Assembly (NCBI GenBank): GCA_007130445.1
Contig: SLSM01000267.1
Location: 1-8,665 of the forward strand
Length of the DNA stretch: 8,665 bases
DNA from: Trueperaceae bacterium
Lineage (GTDB): Bacteria; Deinococcota; Deinococci; Deinococcales; Trueperaceae
Direction of reading: 5' to 3'
The first letter of the stretch is position 1. Every line of letters starts with the position of its first letter. Made by a program: the position numbers and the translations under genes. A model generated the notes under the pieces. That model had not been told where the DNA came from. It saw only the letters and a program-made list of their open reading frames with translations, and made no database searches. Shown in pieces: positions 1-6,207 of this stretch.

Positions 1-2
1 CC

Positions 3-1160
3 CTCGGGTACTGCGGTGGGATCGAGAACTACTCGCGCTACCTCGACGGCCGCCGCCCCGGCGAGGCGCCGTACACGCTGCTCGACTACCTGCCCGACGA
101 CGCGATCGTGTTCCTCGACGAGTCCCACGTGATGCTGCCGCAGATCCGCGGCATGTTCAACGGGGATCGCGCGCGCAAGACGACGCTCGTCGACTACGGC
201 TTCCGACTCCCCGCCGCCCTCGACAACCGTCCGCTGAAGGAGGCCGAGTTCCTGGAGCGCGTCGGCCAGGTGGTGTTCGTGTCCGCCACCCCCGGCGACC
301 AGGAGCTCGGCCTCTCGGACCAGGTGGCCGAGCAGGTGATCCGACCGACGGGCCTGGTCGATCCCGGCATCACCATCAAGCCGAGCCGCGGCCAGATCGA
401 CGACCTGCTGTTCGCGATCCGGGACCGCGCGAAGCGCAAGGAGCGCACGCTCGTCACCACGCTGACCAAGAAGATGGCCGAAGACCTCACCGAGTACCTC
501 GCCGAGCAGGGCGTGCGCGTGCGCTACATGCACTCCGACATCGACGCGGTCGAGCGCCAGGTCATCATCCGCGACCTCCGCCTCGGCCACTTCGACGCCC
601 TGATCGGGATCAACCTGCTCCGCGAGGGGCTGGACCTACCCGAGGTGTCGCTGGTGGCGATCCTCGACGCCGACAAGACGGGCTTCCTGCGGAGCGAGCG
701 CTCGCTGATCCAGACGATCGGTCGTGCCGCCCGCAACGTCGCGGGCGAGGTCGTCCTGTACGCCGACGTGGTGTCGGAGGCGATGCGCAAGGCCATCGAC
801 GAGACCGACCGGCGCCGCACCAAGCAGCTCGCCTACAACGAGGTGCACGGCATCACCCCCGAGACGATCGTCAAGCGCATCCAAGAGGTCATCCGCGGCG
901 AGCGCGACGAAGGCGAGCCGGTGCGGCCGATCGATCCCTGGGAGCGTGAGCTCTTGGAGGACGACGTGCGCCAGGAGCTGGCCCTGCTGGAGAACGAGAT
1001 GTGGCAGGCGTCCGAGGCCCTCGACTTCGAGAAGGCCGCCGCCGTACGCGACCGCATCCGCGAGCTCGAGGCCAAGCTCGAGGGCAAAGCGATCGAGCTC
1101 CCAAGCATCCCCGGGAGCGGCTCGGCGCGCCGCCCGGGAGCGAAGCGGGTGCGGGCGTGA
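3..1160 (+). CDS. uvrB: UvrABC system protein B, 3' portion (5' end outside window)
   Basis: UvrB is the damage-verifying, ATP-dependent helicase-like subunit of nucleotide excision repair; it receives the lesion from UvrA and recruits UvrC for incision. The frame is open from base 3, so the gene enters from the left. About 385 residues are present of a family length near 660-680, so the N-terminal ATP-binding loop and beta-hairpin lie outside. Visible in order: the GYCxGIENYSRYL block (residues 2-14 of the fragment), the Walker B-type VFLDESH (36-42), motif III FVSATPG (about 92-98), GINLLREGLD (about 202-211), the arginine-finger motif QTIGRAARN (about 237-245), and the C-terminal UVR domain (about 329-356, around LDFEKAAAVRDRIREL) that contacts UvrC. 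A Gly/Ser/Arg/Pro-rich tail ends the protein. All helicase motifs in view look intact. Its TGA overlaps the start of the next gene as GTGA, so the two are probably cotranscribed. Identity is essentially certain. Confidence 0.98.
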   Translation, partial: LGYCGGIENYSRYLDGRRPGEAPYTLLDYLPDDAIVFLDESHVMLPQIRGMFNGDRARKTTLVDYGFRLPAALDNRPLKEAEFLERVGQVVFVSATPGDQELGLSDQVAEQVIRPTGLVDPGITIKPSRGQIDDLLFAIRDRAKRKERTLVTTLTKKMAEDLTEYLAEQGVRVRYMHSDIDAVERQVIIRDLRLGHFDALIGINLLREGLDLPEVSLVAILDADKTGFLRSERSLIQTIGRAARNVAGEVVLYADVVSEAMRKAIDETDRRRTKQLAYNEVHGITPETIVKRIQEVIRGERDEGEPVRPIDPWERELLEDDVRQELALLENEMWQASEALDFEKAAAVRDRIRELEAKLEGKAIELPSIPGSGSARRPGAKRVRA

Positions 1161-2749
1161 CCGCGATCCGCCCGCGCGCGCTCCGGACGAGGCACGGCGC
1201 GGCGCCCACGGCACCGCATGTGCTCGCGGCGCTCCGCTGGGCGCTCGTGGCGTGGGCGTGCCTGGTGGGTGCCGCCGCCGCGCAGCCCTACGCCGCCGAC
1301 GGCGGTTTCGACCGGCCGCGCGTTTCGTTCCCGCTGACGCGCGCGTCGCTCGCCGCCGCGATCGACGAGGGCAGGCCGCGGCTGCTGATCGGTGACGCGA
1401 ACGGCCTGAGGCTCGTCGACCTGCACGCCGGCCGGTCACCCGCAGCGGATGCGACCGAGTGGCTCGATCGCGATGCGGTCGTCCGAGACGTCGCGGCCGC
1501 CGACGGCTGGCAGGGGGGTCCGGCGGCGTACGCCTGGTTCGTGCGCGACACGAGCACAGGCGCGTACCGTTACACCTGGCGCTGGGGGGACGCCGAGATG
1601 CCGCTCACCGAGGCGTCCCAGGCGCTCGACGTCGCGCTGAGCGTCGGTGCCGACGGGCCCGAGGCGTGGCTCGCGATCCCGACGGCGGCCGGCGGCAGGC
1701 TGGAGCGACAGCGTTGGGGCGAGAGCGGCAGGCAGACCATGGTGACGAGCACCCGCAGCCTCGCCGCACCGACGCTGGTCCGCGACGACGCCGGGGGGCT
1801 CCATCTCGCCTACCTCGAGGGCGCGACGGTCGAGACGCCGATCGGTTTGAGCGCCGAGTGGGCCGTCGTCTACCGCGGACCCGACGGCGTCGAACGGCGC
1901 TTCGACGACGCCCTCGGGCCACCGGCGCGCCTCGCGCTCGATGCGCAGGAGCCGGTGGTGCTGCTGTGGGAGCGCAGCGACGCGGCGCTGGTCGCGCTCA
2001 CGCCGAACGGCGAGGCCGCGGCGCAGACGCTGGGCGTCGGGCGTGCGGTCGGCGTCGCGGCCGACCGAGCGTTCCTGGCGCGTGGCGCGAGCATCGTCGC
2101 CACGCCGCTCGAGGCACGCGGCATGGGCGACGCCACGCCCCACAACGTCGCGTGGTCACCGTACGCCGTCGACCGCACGGCGCTCACGCGCGTGGACGGG
2201 GTCACCTACCTCGGCTGGGCCGGCACCCTGCCCGGCGGTGCCAGCGTCGCCCTCACCAGCGACGACGCCGCACCGATGCGGCCGGGCTGGCGCGACCACA
2301 TCGCTGCCTGGTTCGGCTGGACGCCGTGGGCGATCGGCGAGGAGGCGCTCGGCCAACTGACAGGCGCGCTGCTGATCGGCGTGCTGGGCACGATGGTGCT
2401 GTTCCCGCTGTTCTGGCTGCTGTCGCTCCCCCTCTCACGCAGCCTGTCGGACCGCTGGACGCGTCCGGCGGGCGCGCTCGTGGCGGCTGCCACGCTGCTC
2501 GTGATCGCGGCCGTCGTGGTGACGCGTGCGGCTGGTCTCGGCCACGACGCCAGCAGCCTCGTCGGTGGGTACTGGGGCTTCGGGCTGGCACTGGCCGCCG
2601 GTGTGGTCGGCGCACCTGCGCTCCTCGCGCGAGCCGACCTCGAGAAGCAACCTGCGCTGCTCGCCGCCGCGGGCCTGTCCGGCTTCGTCAGCTTGAGCCT
2701 GGCATCGTTCATCGCCTTCCAGCCCTGGCTGCAACTGTTCGGGCTCTGA
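1157..2749 (+). CDS. Unrecognised exported protein: beta-propeller-like ectodomain plus four C-terminal membrane helices
   Basis: I do not recognise this 530-residue protein. The chosen GTG start overlaps the uvrB stop as GTGA; an alternative GTG at 1220 would remove 21 residues. From 1157 there is a basic N-terminus (several Arg) followed by a hydrophobic run, ALRWALVAWACLVGAAAAQ, which reads as a signal peptide cleaved near Ala-Gln. The Cys in it lacks a proper lipobox. Residues about 45-390 hold repeating strand-turn units such as APTLVRDDAGGLHLAYLEG and ARLALDAQEPVVLLWER, suggesting a beta-propeller-like outer domain (inference). Four hydrophobic segments follow at about 396-425, 438-460, 466-490 and 501-528, so the C-terminus is membrane-embedded. 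Cotranscription with uvrB could be simple operon packing or could mean an envelope role under damage. No catalytic motif is visible. The gene is clearly coding, with an uninterrupted frame and coherent protein architecture; its function is unknown. Confidence 0.9.
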   Translation: MTAIRPRALRTRHGAAPTAPHVLAALRWALVAWACLVGAAAAQPYAADGGFDRPRVSFPLTRASLAAAIDEGRPRLLIGDANGLRLVDLHAGRSPAADATEWLDRDAVVRDVAAADGWQGGPAAYAWFVRDTSTGAYRYTWRWGDAEMPLTEASQALDVALSVGADGPEAWLAIPTAAGGRLERQRWGESGRQTMVTSTRSLAAPTLVRDDAGGLHLAYLEGATVETPIGLSAEWAVVYRGPDGVERRFDDALGPPARLALDAQEPVVLLWERSDAALVALTPNGEAAAQTLGVGRAVGVAADRAFLARGASIVATPLEARGMGDATPHNVAWSPYAVDRTALTRVDGVTYLGWAGTLPGGASVALTSDDAAPMRPGWRDHIAAWFGWTPWAIGEEALGQLTGALLIGVLGTMVLFPLFWLLSLPLSRSLSDRWTRPAGALVAAATLLVIAAVVVTRAAGLGHDASSLVGGYWGFGLALAAGVVGAPALLARADLEKQPALLAAAGLSGFVSLSLASFIAFQPWLQLFGL

Positions 2750-2816
2750 GCCGCGGCGACGGCGGGCACGCCGTGAGCGACGCATGACGCCTGCCACCGG
2801 CCGCTCGCGGACCACG

Positions 2817-2825
2817 TGGTACTGT
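2817..2825 (+). promoter_or_regulatory. Candidate extended -10 promoter element for carD-rsmA
   Basis: The 94-bp gap after the membrane protein (2750-2843) contains TGG followed by TACTGT (TACTGT at 2820-2825). This has the extended -10 TG and the three most conserved positions of a TAnnnT box. No good -35 hexamer lies 16-18 bp upstream, as is common for extended -10 promoters. Initiation about seven bases downstream would give a leader of only about 10-12 nt, just enough to include the Shine-Dalgarno sequence. The element abuts the perfect palindrome ACCACGTGGT at 2811-2820. The gap also contains a six-base-pair stem ACGGCG/CGCCGT (2759-2774), with no T-tract, so it is not a convincing terminator of the upstream operon. 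The call is tentative. Confidence 0.35.
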
Positions 2826-2832
2826 CGCGTCC

Positions 2833-2838
2833 GGGAGG
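2833..2838 (+). promoter_or_regulatory. Shine-Dalgarno sequence that fixes the carD start
   Basis: GGGAGG lies five bases before the GTG at 2844. This is the best-spaced ribosome binding site near any possible start of carD and supports GTG 2844 over the in-frame ATG at 2784. The ATG start would add 20 residues with no family counterpart and would translate through the promoter-like element. Confidence 0.75.
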
Positions 2839-2843
2839 CCCCC

Positions 2844-3341
2844 GTGACGTTCGAAGTCGGAGATCACGTCGTGTACCCGTCGCAAGGCGCCGGCGTCGTG
2901 CAGGAACGCACCACACGCGAAGTGTTGGGCGAAACGCACGAGTACCTCAAGATCGTCTTCGTGCGCGGCGACATGGAGGTGCTCGTCCCGCTCGAACGCG
3001 GTCGCGAGGTGGGCCTGCGACACACCATCGGAGCCGACGAGGTCGAGCGCCTCCTCGACGCGTTGGTGAAGGGCGATCTGTCGCTCCCAGCGCAATGGCC
3101 ACCCCGCTACCGCGCGGAACAGGACATCCTCGCCGGCGGCAGCGCCTACGAGTTGGCGCGCCTGATCGGCGTACTCGCCCGCCGCGACCTCGAGAAGGGG
3201 CTGGCCGCCACGGAGCGCGAAGTGCTCGAGAGCGCGATGACGATGCTGTCGAGCGAACTCGCCGTGGTGCTGGGGACCGACCTTGCGACGGCGCTGGAGC
3301 GGCTGCACTCCGTCGTCTCGGAGCGCATCGTCGCGTCGTGA
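2844..3341 (+). CDS. carD: CarD family transcriptional regulator
   Basis: CarD binds the RNA polymerase beta subunit and the upstream edge of the promoter -10 region, stabilising the open complex; in mycobacteria and Thermus it acts widely, including on rRNA promoters. From the GTG at 2844 the protein is 165 residues, the normal family length, and begins with the typical FEVGDHVVYPSQGAGVV block. Residues 1-60 form the Tudor-like RNA-polymerase-interacting domain. The all-helical C-terminal DNA-binding domain follows and holds the conserved tryptophan at residue 85 (AQWPPRYR), matching the Trp known to wedge at the -10 edge in mycobacterial and Thermus CarD. The block ARRDLEKGLAATEREVLESA near residues 114-133 also matches the family. 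Its stop overlaps the rsmA start as GTGA, so initiation control and 16S rRNA methylation are coexpressed. Its own promoter shares a motif with the pfkB promoter, so autoregulation is possible but unproven. Confidence 0.96.
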   Translation: MTFEVGDHVVYPSQGAGVVQERTTREVLGETHEYLKIVFVRGDMEVLVPLERGREVGLRHTIGADEVERLLDALVKGDLSLPAQWPPRYRAEQDILAGGSAYELARLIGVLARRDLEKGLAATEREVLESAMTMLSSELAVVLGTDLATALERLHSVVSERIVAS

Positions 3342-4228
3342 GCCAGGGCGCCCCCGCGCACGAGACCCCCTTCGATCCCGCCCGCCAGACGCTGACCACA
3401 CCCCGCGTCATCAACGGCATCCTGGCGCGGCATGGCCTGCGCGCCGACAAGGGCTTCGGGCAGCACTTCCTCATCGATCCCACCGTGGTCGCCGCCGTCG
3501 TCGCGGCGGCGGGCGTCGGGGTGGACGACGAGGTGTGGGAAGTCGGCCCCGGCTTGGGCGTGCTGACACGGGCGCTGGCCGCGACGGCGCGACGGGTCGT
3601 GACCATCGAACTCGACGCCCGCCTCCTACCGGTGCTCGACGAGACGCTGGCCGACGCGAACAACGTCGCGATCCGCCACGGCGACGCCGTGCGGGTCGAC
3701 TGGTCCGAGGCGCCGCCGGGCAGCCGCTTCGCCGCCAACCTGCCGTACAACGTCGGCACCGCGGTCCTGGTCCGGGCGCTGACGTCGAGCCGCTTCACGC
3801 GCCTGGGGGTCTTGCTCCAGCGCGAGGTGGCGGAGCGCATGGTCGCCACCGCCGGCACACCCGCGTACGGCTCGTTGTCGCTGCTGATCGCCCACCACGG
3901 ACGCGCCCGCATCACCCGACGCGTCGCCCCCGGGGCGTTCATGCCGCCCCCGGCCGTCACGTCGGCAGTGGTCGCCATCGACGTCGACCCAGACGCGCGC
4001 CCCGACCCGACGACGTTCGCCCTCATCCGGGCAGGCTTCAGGCATCGCCGCAAGACCCTGCTGTCGAACTTCCGGCTGGCGGGTCTCGAGGTCGAGGTCG
4101 TCCGGACCGCGCTGGCCGACCTGGGCCTGCCGCCCGCGGTCCGGGCCGAGGCGCTCGACCTCGCGACCTTCCGGGCGCTGGCCATGCGCGTGCCGACGCC
4201 CGCTGTGCCCGACGGCATGTCGACCTGA
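3338..4228 (+). CDS. rsmA: 16S rRNA (adenine1518-N6/adenine1519-N6)-dimethyltransferase
   Basis: RsmA (KsgA) transfers four methyl groups from S-adenosylmethionine to two adjacent adenines in the 3' terminal hairpin of 16S rRNA, a late checkpoint of small-subunit assembly; its loss gives kasugamycin resistance. The GTG start overlaps the carD stop (GTGA) and gives 296 residues, slightly longer than the 260-285 typical; the first 20 residues are variable. Motifs seen: KGFGQHFL (38-45), the SAM-binding EVGPGLG (68-74), the acidic TIELD (89-93), GDAV (115-118), and the catalytic NLPY (134-137). The C-terminal domain holds REVAERM, TPAYG, PPPAVTSAVV and RRKTLL, as recalled for Thermus RsmA. No close Shine-Dalgarno sequence precedes the start; the nearest GGAG ends 14 bases upstream, so translation probably depends on coupling to carD. 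The gene is intact. Confidence 0.97.
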   Translation: MSQGAPAHETPFDPARQTLTTPRVINGILARHGLRADKGFGQHFLIDPTVVAAVVAAAGVGVDDEVWEVGPGLGVLTRALAATARRVVTIELDARLLPVLDETLADANNVAIRHGDAVRVDWSEAPPGSRFAANLPYNVGTAVLVRALTSSRFTRLGVLLQREVAERMVATAGTPAYGSLSLLIAHHGRARITRRVAPGAFMPPPAVTSAVVAIDVDPDARPDPTTFALIRAGFRHRRKTLLSNFRLAGLEVEVVRTALADLGLPPAVRAEALDLATFRALAMRVPTPAVPDGMST

Positions 4229-4244
4229 GCGCCGGGGCTATACT
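4217..4244 (+). promoter_or_regulatory. Promoter for the pfkB-S41-MBL operon
   Basis: TATACT at 4239-4244 is a near-consensus -10 box standing out in a very GC-rich background, eleven bases after the rsmA stop. The best -35 partner is weak: ATGTCG at 4217-4222 matches TTGACA at three of six positions with a 16-bp spacer, and it overlaps the end of rsmA. Initiation near 4251 would give a leader of about 58 nt. The inverted repeat GCGCC (4229-4233) / GGCGC (4245-4249) brackets the -10 box, and the stretch from 4241 to 4255 nearly repeats the carD promoter region. Activity is inferred from sequence only. Confidence 0.5.
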
Positions 4245-4280
4245 GGCGCGTACGGAGCAGCCGGGCTCGACTGACGCCCA

Positions 4281-4296
4281 CGGGGTGCGTGCCCCG
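4281..4296 (+). repeat. Small hairpin in the pfkB leader next to the ribosome binding site
   Basis: CGGGG (4281-4285) pairs with CCCCG (4292-4296), and an inner T-G wobble leaves a four-base loop. In the mRNA the stem would end one base before the AGGAGA Shine-Dalgarno sequence. No T-tract follows, so it is not a terminator. It could protect the 5' end or tune ribosome access. A five-pair GC stem is also easy to get by chance in this composition. Confidence 0.4.
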
Positions 4297-4297
4297 C

Positions 4298-4303
4298 AGG
4301 AGA
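4298..4303 (+). promoter_or_regulatory. Shine-Dalgarno sequence that fixes the pfkB start
   Basis: AGGAGA lies six bases before the ATG at 4310. It favours that start over the GTG immediately before it (4307), the in-frame ATG at 4289 (which is inside the leader hairpin and has no binding site), and the ATG at 4322. Starting at 4310 gives MAKFMVVGDATVDQ, the expected first strand of a PfkB fold. Confidence 0.75.
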
Positions 4304-4309
4304 CGTGTG

Positions 4310-5251
4310 ATGGCCAAGTTCATGGTGGTCGGCGATGCGACCGTCGACCAGATGTATTTCGTAGACGCCCTCCCCGAAGCCGGAGGAGAAGCCACGGCGT
4401 TGCGCGCCGTGATGGAGCCGGGAGGCGCTGGCGGCACCGTCGCCACGGCGCTGGCGCGGCTCGGGCACGACGTGTCGATCGCCACCCGCGTCGGCACCGG
4501 ACCCTTCTCGACACTGGCGATGCGCCACGTGCTCGCGAGCGGCGTGGATCCGAGCCTCGTGCAGCGCGACGAGCGGTTGCAGACCAGCAGCGTCACGATC
4601 CTCATCACACCCGACACCCGGCGGACGATGATCTCGGCGGTCGGCGCCTCGCGCTACCTCGACTCCGCAGCGCTCGAGGCGCGTCACGTCGCTGAGCGCG
4701 ACGCGCTCGTGATGAGCGCCTACTCGCTGGTGGCCGGACCACAGCGCGAGTACGCCGTGCAGGCGCTCGCGTACGCGGCCGAGGCCGGGGTCACCACCTT
4801 CGTGGACATGGGCACCGGCGCGGTCAACGCGCTGCACGGCAGGCTGCTGCCGCTGCTCAGAGGCGTCGACTACGTGTTGATGAACGAGCAGGAGCTCTTC
4901 TCACTCACCGGCGAGGCGTCGATCTCCGACGCGGTGGCCGGCCTGCGGGCGCAAGGCATCCAGCAACTCGTCGTCAAGGTGGGCGAGATGGGCTCCATCG
5001 TCGTCACGCCCAACCTGACCGAACTCGTCGAGGCGCTCGACGTGGACGACGTCGTCGACACCACGGGCGCTGGTGACTACTACACGGCCGCGTTCGCGCA
5101 CGCCGTGATGTCGGGTGCCGACCTGCTGGAAGCCGCCTGGCTCGGCAACGTCGCGGGGGCGCTCAACACCACGCGGGTCGGGGCACAGAGCTTCCCGCTC
5201 GACCGTGCCACGCTCGAGCGCCACGCGCTCGAGGGGCAACGAGCAACGTGA
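4310..5251 (+). CDS. PfkB/ribokinase-family carbohydrate kinase, substrate unknown
   Basis: Members of this family transfer the ATP gamma-phosphate to a sugar or nucleoside hydroxyl in the cytoplasm. The protein has 313 residues, the normal length. The N-terminal MAKFMVVGDATVDQ begins the Rossmann-like fold. The first signature region is EPGGAGGTVATALARLG (residues 36-52). The family's usual Asn after GGxG is replaced, giving GGAGGT, so the substrate pocket may differ from ribokinase. NEQELFSLTG near residues 190-200 is typical, and signature 2, DTTGAGD (250-256), supplies the anion hole and the catalytic base Asp256. The protein looks active. The substrate cannot be read from sequence; ribose, fructose, adenosine or a modified sugar are all possible. 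The gene opens a three-gene operon with its own promoter and Shine-Dalgarno sequence, and its TGA overlaps the next start (GTGA). Confidence 0.92.
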   Translation: MAKFMVVGDATVDQMYFVDALPEAGGEATALRAVMEPGGAGGTVATALARLGHDVSIATRVGTGPFSTLAMRHVLASGVDPSLVQRDERLQTSSVTILITPDTRRTMISAVGASRYLDSAALEARHVAERDALVMSAYSLVAGPQREYAVQALAYAAEAGVTTFVDMGTGAVNALHGRLLPLLRGVDYVLMNEQELFSLTGEASISDAVAGLRAQGIQQLVVKVGEMGSIVVTPNLTELVEALDVDDVVDTTGAGDYYTAAFAHAVMSGADLLEAAWLGNVAGALNTTRVGAQSFPLDRATLERHALEGQRAT

Positions 5252-6207
5252 CCCTCGCGCTGCTCCTGGCCGCGCTGCTCGCGTTCGTGGGAACCGTCGG
5301 CGCGACGTCGTACGAGGCGCGCTTCGACGTCGCCTGGCGCCTCGTGGCCGAGCGCTACTGGGATCTCGACCGGATGGCCGTCGACTGGGACGAGGCGCGC
5401 TCCGAGTACGGGCCCGCAGCGCGCGACGCCGACGACGACGCCGCCTTCTACACGCTGCTCGAGGCGATGTATGAACGCATCGGCGACGACCACACCGCCT
5501 TCGTCAGACCCGAGCGCGTGGCGGAGTTCAGGGAGCGCTACGGCGACCTGCCGTGCCTAGGCGTGTTCGGCGTCGGGGGCGACGCGTCCGCAACGCCTCG
5601 TGCCGCCCCGGCCCTCCCCGAGCCGTTGCTGCTCGCCGGGCCCGTCTCGTACGGGATGCTCGGCGATGCGACCGGGTACGTGAGGATCGACGACCTGGTT
5701 CGAGACGGCACGAGCCCGGGCGTGAGGAGCGCGGTCGACGACCTGCTGGCACTCGGGGCCACGTCCTTCGTCCTCGACCTGCGCGGCAACCCGGGTGGTC
5801 GACTGATCACGATGATGCAGGTCGCCGGCGTGTTCACGAGCGGCTTCCTGTGGCGCGCCGTGACCACCTGGTCGCTGCCGGTCCCCTACCCAGCGCTTGG
5901 CGCGACGCTGACCGACGCGCCGCTCGCCGTGCTGGTCGACGGCGACGTGCACAGTGCGGCGGAGGGGTTGGCAGGGGCGCTGCAGATGCGTGGCAGGGCC
6001 GTCGTCGTCGGCGCGACGACGGCGGGCAACGTCGAGGCCGTGCTGCCGTTCTGCCTGCGTGACGGCTCCCAGGCCTGGGTCGCCACCGGCGTCCTGGCGC
6101 CGATCGGCGGGCCCACGTGGGAGGGGCGCGGGGTGACGCCCGACGTCGAGACGGCCGCGGGCGACGCCCTGGGCGCCGCCCTGGACGCCCTCCGCGACCG
6201 ACCTTGA
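5248..6207 (+). CDS. S41 (tail-specific/tricorn-like) peptidase homologue, short and PDZ-less
   Basis: This 319-residue protein resembles S41 serine peptidases. The GTG start overlaps the pfkB stop (GTGA). MTLALLLAALLAFVGTVGA reads as a signal peptide or membrane anchor, although its N-terminal part carries no Lys or Arg, so export is likely but not certain. The S41 helical cap follows (VAWRLVAERYWD ... LLEAMYERIGDDHTAFV), with the conserved GDxHT motif and His82. Then come DLRGNPGG (177-184) and the nucleophile motif HSAAEGLAGALQ, with Ser236 aligned to the catalytic Ser. The lysine expected 25 residues later in CtpA/Prc-type enzymes is Asn261 (TTAGNVE), so a tricorn-like Ser/His/Glu mechanism is possible, with His82 and perhaps Glu263. 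Only about 50 residues separate the GDDHT region from the core strand GYVRIDDL, too few for the usual PDZ domain. Whether it cleaves protein is uncertain; membership of the fold is fairly sure. Confidence 0.88.
   Translation: MTLALLLAALLAFVGTVGATSYEARFDVAWRLVAERYWDLDRMAVDWDEARSEYGPAARDADDDAAFYTLLEAMYERIGDDHTAFVRPERVAEFRERYGDLPCLGVFGVGGDASATPRAAPALPEPLLLAGPVSYGMLGDATGYVRIDDLVRDGTSPGVRSAVDDLLALGATSFVLDLRGNPGGRLITMMQVAGVFTSGFLWRAVTTWSLPVPYPALGATLTDAPLAVLVDGDVHSAAEGLAGALQMRGRAVVVGATTAGNVEAVLPFCLRDGSQAWVATGVLAPIGGPTWEGRGVTPDVETAAGDALGAALDALRDRP

Noticed and set aside
2759..2774. Terminator after the uvrB operon
   Set aside because: The ACGGCG/CGCCGT stem is only six pairs and has no T-tract, so it does not meet the form of an intrinsic terminator.
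1459..2787. A 442-codon plus-strand frame inside the membrane protein gene
   Set aside because: It is an Arg/Gly-rich shadow with no hydrophobic or motif structure; the alternative frame gives a signal peptide and four clean membrane segments.
2784..2843. Earlier ATG start for carD adding 20 residues
   Set aside because: It has no Shine-Dalgarno sequence and no match to the CarD N-terminus, and it would translate the promoter-like region. GTG 2844 has GGGAGG five bases upstream.
2947..4617. A 556-codon open frame antisense to carD, rsmA and pfkB
   Set aside because: Its product is rich in Arg, Ser, Ala and Pro with no domain, and it lies opposite three well-identified genes. Long antisense frames are routine at this GC content.
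3283..4695. A 470-codon frame across rsmA and the start of pfkB
   Set aside because: It is low-complexity Arg/Gly/Ala sequence in the wrong frame for both RsmA and PfkB motifs.
6117..6203. Earlier start for the MBL protein, overlapping the S41 gene by about 90 bases
   Set aside because: The added residues are mostly Arg, Gly and Pro, typical of a shadow reading of the S41 3' end; the MBL family match begins after the TTG.
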